Shown here piece by piece: positions 55,583 to 63,441 of a stretch of DNA of 63,797 nt (positions within the stretch are counted from its first letter, which is position 1; each line of letters opens with the position of its first letter). This stretch comes from Terriglobia bacterium. GTDB taxonomy: Bacteria > Acidobacteriota > Terriglobia > Acidiferrales > UBA7541. The stretch is from positions 1-63,797 of the forward strand of contig JAIQES010000022.1 in assembly GCA_020073705.1 (NCBI GenBank), given 5' to 3'. The notes under the pieces were generated by a model. The model worked only from the letters and a program-made list of their open reading frames with translations, ran no database searches and was not told where the DNA came from. Made by a program: the position numbers and the translations under genes.

Positions 55583-55900
55583 TTAGGCTGCTGCAGCAGC
55601 AATCTTGTGGTAGGTGGAGTTACAAACGTTGTAGGTGTCCACCACGGGCGTTCCCTCAATCACGTTCCCGAGGAGTTTCACCATGCGGGGGTAGGTTTCA
55701 CGATTGTACGCTTCCGCGCTTTCCGGCCCATCCCACAAAGTGATCGCGAAGGCTTCCGTTCCAGACGGGGAAACGAAGGATATTAGGTCCCGGAACCCCT
55801 TCTGTAGTCGAATGACGGGGAGGACTTCCTTTTCCTCCTTTTCGGTAAATTGGGCTACGCTGTTGGGCTTCAGATGCATAGACACTCTGCGTGCAAACAT
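55583..55900 (-). CDS. ABM-type monooxygenase-like protein
   Basis: A 105-residue protein with the antibiotic-biosynthesis-monooxygenase/dimeric ferredoxin-like fold: N-terminal strand VSMHLKPNS, helix QFTEKEEKEVLPVIRLQ, GFRDLISFVSPSGTEAFAITLWD, then a helix with SAEAYNRETYPRMVKLL. Members bind heme or small aromatics, or act as stress proteins. The start is firm: ATG 55900 has AAGGAGG upstream. It ends in a run of alanines. A CRP/FNR-like palindrome lies about 130 bp upstream. Confidence 0.8.
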   Translation of the reverse strand: MFARRVSMHLKPNSVAQFTEKEEKEVLPVIRLQKGFRDLISFVSPSGTEAFAITLWDGPESAEAYNRETYPRMVKLLGNVIEGTPVVDTYNVCNSTYHKIAAAAA

Positions 55901-56027
55901 GTCGGCCTCCTTGGATTTTCATGGCCAAGGGATGATTCAGTTAACTTCCAACTACTTAGGTCAGCTGAAGAATCCCTCAGTCCGTTAACCACGGTCCGAT
56001 GTTGCGCCTTGCTTGTACCAAAATGCC

Positions 56028-56041
56028 GTGACGCAGGTCAC
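56028..56041. promoter_or_regulatory. CRP/FNR-like palindrome upstream of the ABM gene
   Basis: GTGACGCAGGTCAC fits GTGA-N6-TCAC exactly. It is partly enclosed by a wider inverted repeat (ATGTTGCG at about 55999 and CGCAACAT at 56041). It is about 130 bp upstream of the minus-strand start at 55900. Confidence 0.45.
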
Positions 56042-56154
56042 GCAACATAGGTGCGAGCGACCAGAGAAACATCCGGGTGGCCCTTGAGCGGATCACTTAA
56101 ATGCCCCTCTTGGTGCAGTGCAATCCTAATCCGAAGCACCCCACGATTAGATAG

Positions 56155-56300
56155 ATCCCGAGAAGTCCTCTTCTCGGAACGTGGGGCACGGCCAAAACTT
56201 AGTGCTCTTGCTTTAGACTCTCAGACGATCCCTATGGTCCCGACAACATTATTGCGGCTGCTGGCTGCTAAACTTCCCAATAGACCTGCTCAATCCCACC
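56155..56300 (+). repeat. R1 repeat, copy g, extended form
   Basis: The core forms a perfect hairpin, CCGAGAAG-TCCT-CTTCTCGG. It is followed by about 110 bp similar to copy d (GTGCTCTTGCTTTAGA, CGATCCCTATGGTCCCGAC, GCGGCTGCTGG). The end is more diverged than in copies d and f. Confidence 0.7.
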
Positions 56301-56325
56301 CTGCGAATGGGATTGCACCGGGCCA

Positions 56326-56679
56326 TTAGGGTGTGGCTTGGGACTTCTTGGTAGGCTTGGCAGCCGGGGGAGGAACCGCAGGAGCCTGCGCTGCCGCCTT
56401 GCGGTTCTCGTGATACTTCCGCAGTCCTTCTTTGATCGCGGCTTTCCCAGCATCACTCATGGGCTTGCTAATCCGATTGGGATTTTCAACGGCTTTAATG
56501 GCCCGGTCAACGGCTGCTATCTGCGCTTTGAGGTCCGCTCCCGAGAGTTGCGCGGTTAGCTTGGCGAGTTCTGTCTTCAGTTCGGTGATACGGGCCGTAA
56601 TAGCCGGGTCCGCCTTATGAGTTTCTAAGGCCTTCACCAGCTTGGTTCGTTCGGCTTTCATCGTGTCGAGTAAGGTCAT
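56326..56679 (-). CDS. Coiled-coil protein with basic AP-rich tail
   Basis: A 117-residue protein. Residues 1-70 form an amphipathic coiled coil (TLLDTMKAERTKLVKALE and following), then a basic segment (MSDAGKAAIKEGLRKYHENR) and a Pro/Ala/Lys tail. ATG 56679 follows GAGAGGA. The layout (helical N-terminus followed by a short KAAI/KAQ-type basic motif) is like that of the 80-aa protein at 59844. Possibly a small nucleic-acid-associated protein; not recognised. Confidence 0.6.
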   Translation of the reverse strand: MTLLDTMKAERTKLVKALETHKADPAITARITELKTELAKLTAQLSGADLKAQIAAVDRAIKAVENPNRISKPMSDAGKAAIKEGLRKYHENRKAAAQAPAVPPPAAKPTKKSQATP

Positions 56680-57558
56680 GGTATCCTCTCGTTGCTTTAG
56701 ATTTGGCTGGCTAGTAACCAACCATGAACCGAACCATACGCGTATTTATGATAAAGTAAACAACATTTTTATCCCCATTGACTCCAATAGCCTCCAGCTA
56801 GGTAAGAACTACCTGATTAGGACAACTACGGAAGTGATTGGCGAGACTACAGATATTTTTGGTGGTTCAGGACCAGTAGTGCGTTCGCACAGGCTGAATG
56901 GGCGAGAACACGGTGAACTGAAGTGCTAATTTTGGTGGGTACTGAAGTGCTACAAAAATGGTGTCGCAGAGGATAACGTGTTGCATACCGCTACATAGCT
57001 TGTTCTCCCCTATTTCCGTTTCTCGGTGGAGAGAAGGAGTTGAACCGAGGTACGGCGCTACCGCTACCCGTGTTTCCCGAATCTTCGCAATCGGTGCACC
57101 ATCCCGGCTTGGATGTCTTGGAAGAAGTACCAAAGAAGGACGGATTATCCAGCGTTACGTTAACCCTACGCTCCCGCCCGAACCTTGACAGGCCCCAACT
57201 TCTTAGGTATCGGTCCCAACTTTCCCCGGCCCGCGCGGGGCTGAGAGTGTACCCTTTTCCGCCCACGCTGATAATAGTGCTGTTACGGCACCCGGTTACG
57301 GTCGCGCCTTTCACTTAACTGCAGTTTTTCCAACGTGTTCCGGAAGCGATTGTGGGCAACGCCACAGCCGGATGGGCAGGGATATAGAAATGTTGGTGGG
57401 GGTATGTGTCCCAACTATGGGGCGTGGCGCGAGCGCTTGGGTACTCACATAAACTATTCCAGACATTTTCCGCCTCTCCAGAATTTTTCTCAGAGGATCT
57501 TCCCGACGCAAGAATTCTATAGTTCTACTGGTTTCGATAATGCGAAATATTTAGGACT
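56680..57558. other. 879-bp region without a convincing gene
   Basis: Only short frames occur. One plus-strand frame (about 56740-56929) has a plausible protein-like C-terminus but no good start. Around 57075-57130 the words GGTGCACCATCCCGGCTTGG resemble the centre of the R2 element, so a diverged R2 copy may lie here. A GC-rich hairpin (CCGGCCCGCGCGGGGC near 57228) is present. Nothing else is recognised. Confidence 0.35.
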
Positions 57559-58095
57559 ATGGACGTGATTATTGTGGAAGGTATCTTCATTTTCGGCAAC
57601 GTTCAACAGGGCTGGTACAAGATTGGGATGTCCCAGAGCATCGAACATAAGTTTGCGGAGATCTCTGCCATCGCATCCTGTCCGCTGAAAATCTCTGCAC
57701 AATGGTCCTGTCAACGCAAGTTTTGTCGCCAACTGGTACTCCATCTACACGACTTGTTCGCCACCAAACGGATACAGGGTGAATGGTTTGCTCTGACTCC
57801 AGAAGATCTCGTTGCTGCAAACAATGTCGTGATCGCTTGGAAAGCACATATGGCTGAGCCAGAAGGTCCCCACAAGCTGGTCAAGCAAATCAATTTCGTT
57901 GTAGAGCCTGCTATGTATGAACAACTCCGTCTAGCCGCCTTCAATTCCCGCACCTCTATAAGCTCCCTGGTCCGTAGCCGCCTTACTCTGATGACAGAAG
58001 AGGACTTCCGTATTCAAGCTGTAGACCCCGCCAAAGGGAAGATTACGTTGGAGCAGATTATTCTCCTGCTCCGGAGGATCGGAGTAGGGGCCTGA
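57559..58095 (+). CDS. MUG113/T5orf172-like GIY-YIG domain fused to ribbon-helix-helix
   Basis: A 178-residue protein. Residues 8-80 resemble the GIY-YIG-type MUG113/T5orf172 domain: IFIFGN, GWYKIGMS and a final LHDLFATKRIQGEWFAL. The Glu expected a few residues before the LH motif is not seen (RQLVLHLH), so nuclease activity is doubtful. Residues 108-145 look like a ribbon-helix-helix unit (INFVVEPAMYEQLRLAAFNS followed by RTSISSLVRSRL). Such a fusion suggests a DNA-targeted nuclease or a repurposed regulator. It stands alone between repeat zones. Confidence 0.65.
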   Translation: MDVIIVEGIFIFGNVQQGWYKIGMSQSIEHKFAEISAIASCPLKISAQWSCQRKFCRQLVLHLHDLFATKRIQGEWFALTPEDLVAANNVVIAWKAHMAEPEGPHKLVKQINFVVEPAMYEQLRLAAFNSRTSISSLVRSRLTLMTEEDFRIQAVDPAKGKITLEQIILLLRRIGVGA

Positions 58096-58277
58096 ATGGA
58101 CCGCATCACCAAAGGCAGCCTAATGCTCCCCGCTTGCGGTGGAAATAATTGGGATGTCTGCGGATGACTACGATTTCGCTGTAGCCGGGGGCTCTCTCCG
58201 TACGGAATTGGCTACGCCGCGCTGCCTCAGTCGCTAGCAAATATCATCTTTTGTTTTGACGCGTGGCGCTAAGCCCA

Positions 58278-58580
58278 TTTTTCACAGGACACTTGTATCG
58301 TTCTGAATTATTGCCATTTCCGTAGGCTCCCCGTTGGATCGAGTCTTGAGCCGGGGGTGCACCACCCCGGCGTAGGTGGCGGAGAACAAGTAGGTACCAG
58401 GCACCCCGATTCTCTAAAACTCCGCCTTCTCCGTTCAGAGGCATTTTCCTCGGTCCAGTACCCCAATACTCATCTCGCGCCCGATTCTTCCTCCAGGGGT
58501 GCCTCTCTTCCTTCTGCATTCACTTCACGACCTGGGGGCGTTTTGAAAACAGGTGTGCTAGGCACCAGCCAATCCCCAAA
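58278..58580. repeat. R2 element, copy a
   Basis: A segment of about 300 bp similar to 59334-59652. Shared words include GCACCACCCCGGCGT, GGCACCCCGATT, CTAAAA, CCTCTCTTCCTTCT, TTTTGAAAACAGGTGTG and CCAATCCCCAA. On the minus strand both copies have an open frame of about 90 codons with a partly conserved peptide (KEER, RKN, GTG, NRGA). Coding status is unclear. Confidence 0.65.
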
Positions 58581-58682
58581 GATCAGGCCCGCCACCATGG
58601 AAATACTTGCTCTCGCGGAAATGACCAGCCTGAGTTTTTGAGCCACGGCGCTCTTATGCTGCAAACCGGTCGTCCACTTAAT

Positions 58683-59123
58683 TCAGAATCCGGGACGGAT
58701 CCGAACGACCTGCACGGAACATGGGGCATGGCGAACTACGGCCTCCGAAACGCTTCCCATCAGAAAGCGGGTCCAATCCTTTTCCCCATGCGAACCGAGC
58801 ATGATCAAATCAGCCTTCCATTCTTCGGCGGTATCGATGACCACAACCTTTGGGTCGCCTTGTTCAACGGCCGTCGTCACTCGAAAGCCTGCATCGCGTA
58901 GTGCTCGGGCAGTTTGCTCCACTAACGCCTCGGCTTCGCGCCGGTGTTCCTCACTCGCAACCGCAACGTCTGGTCCTAACCGCTGACTGGCAGAATAGAG
59001 CGGATAGACTTCGATCACGTGCAGCACCCGTACTTCCGTCTGGTTTGGCCGCACCTGCGCGATTAGTGTTTGCGTCGCGGCCTCAGAAAACTTGGAATTA
59101 TCAATTGCCAGTAGAACTTTCAA
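58683..59123 (-). CDS. Universal stress protein UspA
   Basis: A single-domain Usp of 146 residues. It starts MKVLLAIDNSKFSEAA and has the ATP-binding loop GSHGEKDWTRFLMGS followed by VSEAVVRHAPCSVQVV. The frame opens with GTG 59129, but AAGGGGG sits directly against that codon; TTG 59123 has the right spacing and yields the usual N-terminus, so I use it. The gene is bracketed by two direct copies of the R2 element, and a CRP/FNR-like palindrome lies about 140 bp upstream. Confidence 0.87.
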   Translation of the reverse strand: MKVLLAIDNSKFSEAATQTLIAQVRPNQTEVRVLHVIEVYPLYSASQRLGPDVAVASEEHRREAEALVEQTARALRDAGFRVTTAVEQGDPKVVVIDTAEEWKADLIMLGSHGEKDWTRFLMGSVSEAVVRHAPCSVQVVRIRPGF

Positions 59124-59260
59124 GAGCACCCCCTTTACGACTCAAGTCCAGAACTCTTGGAGACCATTCTGTGGACCCTACTCACTTCGCCTTCCCAGGT
59201 CTTCGCACGCTCGGACCTCTTTCACCCAAATCTAAGATAAGGGCATCAGTGGATGTTAAC

Positions 59261-59276
59261 GGTGATCAGTCTCACC
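59261..59276. promoter_or_regulatory. CRP/FNR-like palindrome upstream of uspA
   Basis: GGTGATCAGTCTCACC fits GTGA-N6-TCAC with one extra matching pair on each side. It is about 140 bp upstream of the minus-strand start codon. Confidence 0.4.
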
Positions 59277-59333
59277 AACATAAGTGCGTAATGTCACATC
59301 TAGAACGTCCTATAGACACCGATAATCGGGCTT

Positions 59334-59652
59334 ATCACCGAGGGGTTTGGTAATGTCGCTGCTCCTGTTGTTCAGGATTGTTGCTGGCCACGCGTATGGT
59401 TCCCTTTGGAGATGATTGGACAGCCCCGATGCACCACCCCGGCGTGGGTGTATTCAGAAAGAGCCTATGCCTGGCACCCCGATTATCTAAAAGTCCTAGA
59501 TCTCCGTTCTGAGGAATTCGCCTCACTCCAGTGCCCGAATCCTCATCTCGCCATAGATTCTTCCTCCTCGGGCATCTCTCTTCCTTCTCCACCCACTTCA
59601 TGATCTGGGGCGATTTGAAAACAGGTGTGTATGGGAGGGGCCAATCCCCAAG
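59334..59652. repeat. R2 element, copy b
   Basis: Direct repeat of 58278-58580, diverged by scattered substitutions and small indels. Together the two copies flank the uspA gene in the same orientation. Confidence 0.65.
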
Positions 59653-59843
59653 CCTATCAAATGAAGAAGGGAGTTAAGAATCGGGAGTAAGCCTCTGCGT
59701 AGATTAACTGGATGAGTCAACGCACATGCGGGTGGATTCCTCTCCCGTCTCGGGATGAAAAGCGCGAACGCGCATGTGGTGATCCGGCGGCCCGTGGTAA
59801 ACTTTCTGGCGAATATTTATTCACCTACTGGAACGGAGACAAA

Positions 59844-60086
59844 ATGGGGAACCTCGAACTAGCGGGCACAGTGAAGATGCTGCAAGGTCAGCGTGTACAA
59901 GTTCAGAAAGAACTGGCGAAGCTGGACAAAGCGATTGCGGTGCTGCGCGAACTTTCTGGCACAAACTCGGCACCGACCCAAAACGGCAAGAGGCACACTA
60001 TATCCGCTGCCGCCCGCAGAAAGATAGGAAAGGCTCAGAAGGCGCGGTGGGCAAAGGTGAAACAACAGCGGTCGGTCAAAGGATAG
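59844..60086 (+). CDS. Small basic coiled-coil protein
   Basis: An 80-residue protein with a helical N-terminal half (LAGTVKMLQGQRVQVQKELA) and a strongly basic C-terminus with SAAARRKIGKAQKARWAKVK. That ending resembles short DNA-binding motifs often seen in small Acidobacteriota proteins. ATG 59844 follows GGAGAC; the longer frame from 59712 is unlikely. Similar in layout to the 117-aa protein at 56326. Function unknown. Confidence 0.62.
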   Translation: MGNLELAGTVKMLQGQRVQVQKELAKLDKAIAVLRELSGTNSAPTQNGKRHTISAAARRKIGKAQKARWAKVKQQRSVKG

Positions 60087-60175
60087 TACCGAAGGCACGT
60101 GAATCAGCAATCCGCCTCCGCATGTAAACGCCGGAGCGAAACTAGACCGTGTCACGCCGTGAGAGCGGGTGACTG

Positions 60176-60475
60176 GCGCTAATTTCCAAATCCTGGAAAT
60201 GGGAATGCCGTGACGAAGCTACTGATTCGGAAGCTATTTTTAACAGCAGCCTAAGGTTTCGTCCTTCCTATCGAACAGCGAAGGCCTCGTCATTTCGCCG
60301 CAGATTTCGCCGCAGGTTTTGCTTGGTTCCAATAAGGTAGCCAAGAGCGGTTCTTATCCGGCGCTGCTTGTGGAGGGTCAGGATAGAATCCATGACGATT
60401 CGGCATCTGGACCTGCACCAGAGTGTTCTTATCCATAACATCGGTCTCTTTAATGATGCCATTCTTGGCCAGAAT
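60176..60475 (-). repeat. Right copy of the inverted duplication
   Basis: Reverse-oriented counterpart of bases 3-306. It covers the last 61 codons of the SoxD-like gene and about 110 bp beyond its stop; the 30 bases after the stop are nearly identical to the left copy. Confidence 0.8.
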
Positions 60476-60946
60476 CCAGGCCGTCAGAGCGTAGACATCG
60501 TCTGGGCTGAGAGTCCTCTCTGCATATTGGGGCATAGCGCGGTTGATGAAATCCCAAATCGTCGTCGCATACGGCGTATAGCTCCCTACCGTCAAATTAG
60601 CGGCAGGGGTGTTGAGTGTGCCTCTGCCTCCCACCAAAGCCCGATACGGGAACACGCCCTCTCCGTCCTTTCCATGACAAGCAACACATTTAGCGGCATA
60701 CAGCGTGGCGCCCTCCTTGGCGGTTCCGCTTCCGGGAGGGAGCTCCTTTCCGTCGGGACCTACAACATTATCCCAGGTGCGCAATTCTGCTTCCGTCGGC
60801 GTTCTCCCCACATTATAGATAGGGAGCTGCGCCATGGCTGTCCCGCACGCCAACAGAGCCATCACTGGCAGTAGAAAATTAGCTTTAGCCAGGGAAATAC
60901 GGATTCGGCAATAACGTGTTGTACAGTGCGTCTTGGATGCTCCCAT
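60290..60946 (-). CDS. SoxD-like cytochrome c
   Basis: A 218-residue exported class I cytochrome c. A hydrophobic signal segment (about 20-38, ending AMA-Q) precedes the domain; the heme motif is CVACH at 87-91, and an axial Met candidate lies in RAMPQY. The C-terminus (VQMPNRHGFYPDPP) is shared with the truncated gene at the left edge. Its start overlaps the end of the soxC-like gene by about 60 bases, so the two are co-expressed and the protein likely accepts electrons from the sulfite dehydrogenase. The exact start is uncertain. Confidence 0.88.
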   Translation of the reverse strand: MGASKTHCTTRYCRIRISLAKANFLLPVMALLACGTAMAQLPIYNVGRTPTEAELRTWDNVVGPDGKELPPGSGTAKEGATLYAAKCVACHGKDGEGVFPYRALVGGRGTLNTPAANLTVGSYTPYATTIWDFINRAMPQYAERTLSPDDVYALTAWILAKNGIIKETDVMDKNTLVQVQMPNRHGFYPDPPQAAPDKNRSWLPYWNQAKPAAKSAAK

Positions 60947-62279
60947 CTGGTTTCACTCTCCATGGCTGAATCGGATTATTGAGAAACTCCGAGATTGATG
61001 AAGTTTCCCACCATTGCTCAATTTCACTGGCTGGTATGGGGGGGGTTCTGTCATCGCCCCACAGTTTGGCTAGTTCCAGCATCGTCGGTTGAATATCGCC
61101 GTATTCGTTCGTGCAGCGGGACATTATCACCGTCTCTGTTCCGTCCCAATTCCAAGGTAGGCGGAATCGCGTCCATGCCTTGCTGAATATGGGCTGCTGA
61201 AGGTTGGCGTCCTTCCAGGTCCATCCGTTGTCAGTACTTACTTCCACTCGGCTGATCTTGCCTCGACCGCACCAAGCTATGCCGGAAATTTCATAGAAGC
61301 CGCGCCCCGGCAGTTTATGCGCGTCCGAGGGGAAGGTGATTAAGGACTTCGGTCCGACTTGAGATTCGTACCAGGTCGCCATGCCGTCCGGGTGCAAGTT
61401 GGTGTAGGCGCTGATTTCCGGCCTCAGATAATAAGGTTTGTCCACCAACTTAATGCTCCTCACGAACTTCACGTTGCAGACCCCTTGGAAGCCGGGAACG
61501 AGCAGCCTCAATGGATAACCCTGTTCGCGCCGAATGGCCTCGCCATTTTGACCGTACGCCACGATCACGTCGTCCATAGCCTTTGTGAGCGGGATGCTCT
61601 TCGCATGCCTTCCAATGTCCGACCCTTCCGCAATCAGCCAGCTCGCCCCCTTTTGCACACCGACTCCCTTGAGCAGCAAGGAAAGAGGAACCCCCGTCCA
61701 TTCGCTGGTCGAGGTCCTACCATGAACACCTTGGATTACAGTCACGTCTTTTCGCCCGCGCTTCATGTCGCCCAACAGGGATTTATAATGCGCCAAGCCA
61801 CTGTTCCCAGTGCACTCCAAAAAGTAAACTCGGGACACAGAAGGGAGGCGCTTTATTTCCTCCATGGTGAAGGTCAGGGGACGGTCCACCATGCCGTGAA
61901 TCATGAGAGTGTGCTCCCGGGGATCAATGTTGGGGAGCTTGAGATCGCGGCTGACCAAGTAATGGAATGAGGCTGGTGTGATGACTCCTATCGAATCCTG
62001 AAGGGGGGTCAGGTTTCTTAGTCCTAAGGCGCCAAGTCTTCCGATACTGTCTATGGCGACAGTTTTCTCATAGCTGGAACGCCCGCCATATAACAAATCC
62101 TGGATGGTGGGTTCGTCGGGGGTAACGCCCAACTTGGTGTCGACTTCGCCTTTGATCAAACCGGGGGTAACGCTCGCAAGTGCTTTGCCATTCACGAATG
62201 GTATCGATCCCACGGCCAAGCCGGCCAGAGCCGCGCCCCTCTTCAAAAATCCTCTTCGATCAGACAATTTGGAATTCAT
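60885..62279 (-). CDS. soxC: SoxC-like sulfite dehydrogenase, molybdenum subunit
   Basis: A 464-residue molybdopterin enzyme of the sulfite oxidase family. A Tat signal (DRRGFLKRGAALAG) directs folded export. The molybdenum-ligand Cys is at about residue 156 in YFLECTGN; further features are GRTSTSEWTGVPL, GYPLRLLVPG and the C-terminal dimerisation domain (RGKISRVEVSTDNGWTW). It oxidises sulfite or Sox-bound sulfane sulfur, passing electrons to the cytochrome encoded next. No soxXYZAB genes are in the window, so a stand-alone sulfite detoxification role is possible. AGGAGG precedes the ATG. Confidence 0.92.
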   Translation of the reverse strand: MNSKLSDRRGFLKRGAALAGLAVGSIPFVNGKALASVTPGLIKGEVDTKLGVTPDEPTIQDLLYGGRSSYEKTVAIDSIGRLGALGLRNLTPLQDSIGVITPASFHYLVSRDLKLPNIDPREHTLMIHGMVDRPLTFTMEEIKRLPSVSRVYFLECTGNSGLAHYKSLLGDMKRGRKDVTVIQGVHGRTSTSEWTGVPLSLLLKGVGVQKGASWLIAEGSDIGRHAKSIPLTKAMDDVIVAYGQNGEAIRREQGYPLRLLVPGFQGVCNVKFVRSIKLVDKPYYLRPEISAYTNLHPDGMATWYESQVGPKSLITFPSDAHKLPGRGFYEISGIAWCGRGKISRVEVSTDNGWTWKDANLQQPIFSKAWTRFRLPWNWDGTETVIMSRCTNEYGDIQPTMLELAKLWGDDRTPPIPASEIEQWWETSSISEFLNNPIQPWRVKPDGSIQDALYNTLLPNPYFPG

Positions 62280-62387
62280 GGCGGGAACCTCCTAAGCGAA
62301 TGCTCGCCGCGAACCTAGCGCTAAAGTCGATTCATGTCAAGAAATAGGTTGTAAATCTGTCGGTAGCACATAATTTGTCCGGTTGGA

Positions 62388-62660
62388 TTAACACATGAAA
62401 TGTTCGTAGCGGCCCTCGCTGAGGAACTGCATCACCTTCTTACCCGCTCGCGCCATTTGTGCCCATCGAGATTTCGTTTCGGGGTTCTGCTCAAGCCCTC
62501 GAATCTTGTTCCCTTCGAACGTGAAATCCACCTGCCGCAATCGGCGCTTCGGGGTCAGCCGAACAGGGTAATGCTCTATCTCTAGCTCGACCTCGTCGGC
62601 GTTCTCGACGAGGACTTGCCGCCAGACATCAATCAGTGATTGCTCAAAGAAAATGACCAT
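62388..62660 (-). CDS. Small hypothetical protein
   Basis: A 90-residue protein. ATG 62660 follows AGAGG; the frame runs back to 62810, but that extension overlaps the divergent gene. It contains a charged beta-rich part and a C-terminal RWAQMARAGKKVMQFL segment. No known domain; likely cytoplasmic. Divergent from the peptidase-like gene. Confidence 0.55.
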   Translation of the reverse strand: MVIFFEQSLIDVWRQVLVENADEVELEIEHYPVRLTPKRRLRQVDFTFEGNKIRGLEQNPETKSRWAQMARAGKKVMQFLSEGRYEHFMC

Positions 62661-62729
62661 TGGAAACCTCTGATCGAGGGCTGCAACCTGCTTCGAAGAT
62701 AGTTTACTATTCGACCTGAGAGGCTCACT

Positions 62730-63278
62730 ATGCCGTTGCCCAAACTCAGTGATGCACAGATTGCGTGGGTCATCCAACAGGTCGCAGCCTATATCGGCGA
62801 GCAACGCCAAATCTACATCGGCAGGGCCGTGCCTCTGGACTCTGTTCAGAAGGGGGCCTTGCTACCGTTTTCCCCGGGTTCCGCTCTGGATTCGGCGCGA
62901 GTCGTTGTGCATTCAGGGGAGCGCATCGGCAATCCGCCTTTTTACGGAGACCTCATTAGGATGTGGCTTGCAGGGAATTCTCTGCCAGATTTCGCACGCA
63001 TGGCAGCAATCACCTTTGTGGACACAATCGTTTCTCATGAGCCGTTCACCAACGAACTCCTCTTTCACGAACTGGTCCACGTTGTTCAGTATCAGAAACT
63101 CGGGTTGGCAGATTTTGCAGGCAAATATGTCAGGGGCTTTCTGGACGGCGACTCCTACGAAGCCATCCCTCTCGAAAAGAATGCGTACCAACTGGCTGCC
63201 CGATTTGCGGCAGCGCCAATGAACCTCTTTTCGGTTGAGGCAGAAGTGCAGGCGTGGATTGATGCGGGCAGGTTCTAG
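62730..63278 (+). CDS. Zincin-like HExxH metallopeptidase-type protein
   Basis: A 182-residue protein with a clear zincin motif, LLFHELVHVVQYQ, similar to DUF4157-like putative peptidases. A downstream acidic residue in SYEAIPLEKNAYQLAARFA could supply the third ligand (ExxAY pattern). There is no signal peptide. Proteolytic activity is likely but unproven. Divergent from the 90-aa gene. Confidence 0.72.
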   Translation: MPLPKLSDAQIAWVIQQVAAYIGEQRQIYIGRAVPLDSVQKGALLPFSPGSALDSARVVVHSGERIGNPPFYGDLIRMWLAGNSLPDFARMAAITFVDTIVSHEPFTNELLFHELVHVVQYQKLGLADFAGKYVRGFLDGDSYEAIPLEKNAYQLAARFAAAPMNLFSVEAEVQAWIDAGRF

Positions 63279-63441
63279 CCTGAGGGGTGTCAGCGGTCAC
63301 ATCAACGCGTGACACCAATCACTGCGTTTGCCTGAGAACCGTCGTAAAAAGGACACCGATGATGGACAGGCTCCACGGATACGGACCGTGGGCAGGGATG
63401 CCCAGCGGTTCGAAACCCCGCAGCGCACTGAGGTGGACGAA

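Noticed and set aside
56284-56300. Possible attR for the tRNA-Ser island (AATCCCACCCT shared with the tRNA 3' end)
   Set aside because: Only 11 bases match and the flanks diverge; such a match can arise by chance.
56740-56929. Short plus-strand protein-like frame (about 60 codons)
   Set aside because: No acceptable start or ribosome-binding site in the relevant part and no recognisable family; left unannotated as a gene.
57010-57095. tRNA-like stretch on the minus strand (GGTTCAACTCC-type T-loop, CCA-like ends)
   Set aside because: The putative T-stem and acceptor do not pair and no anticodon stem forms, so it is not a tRNA.
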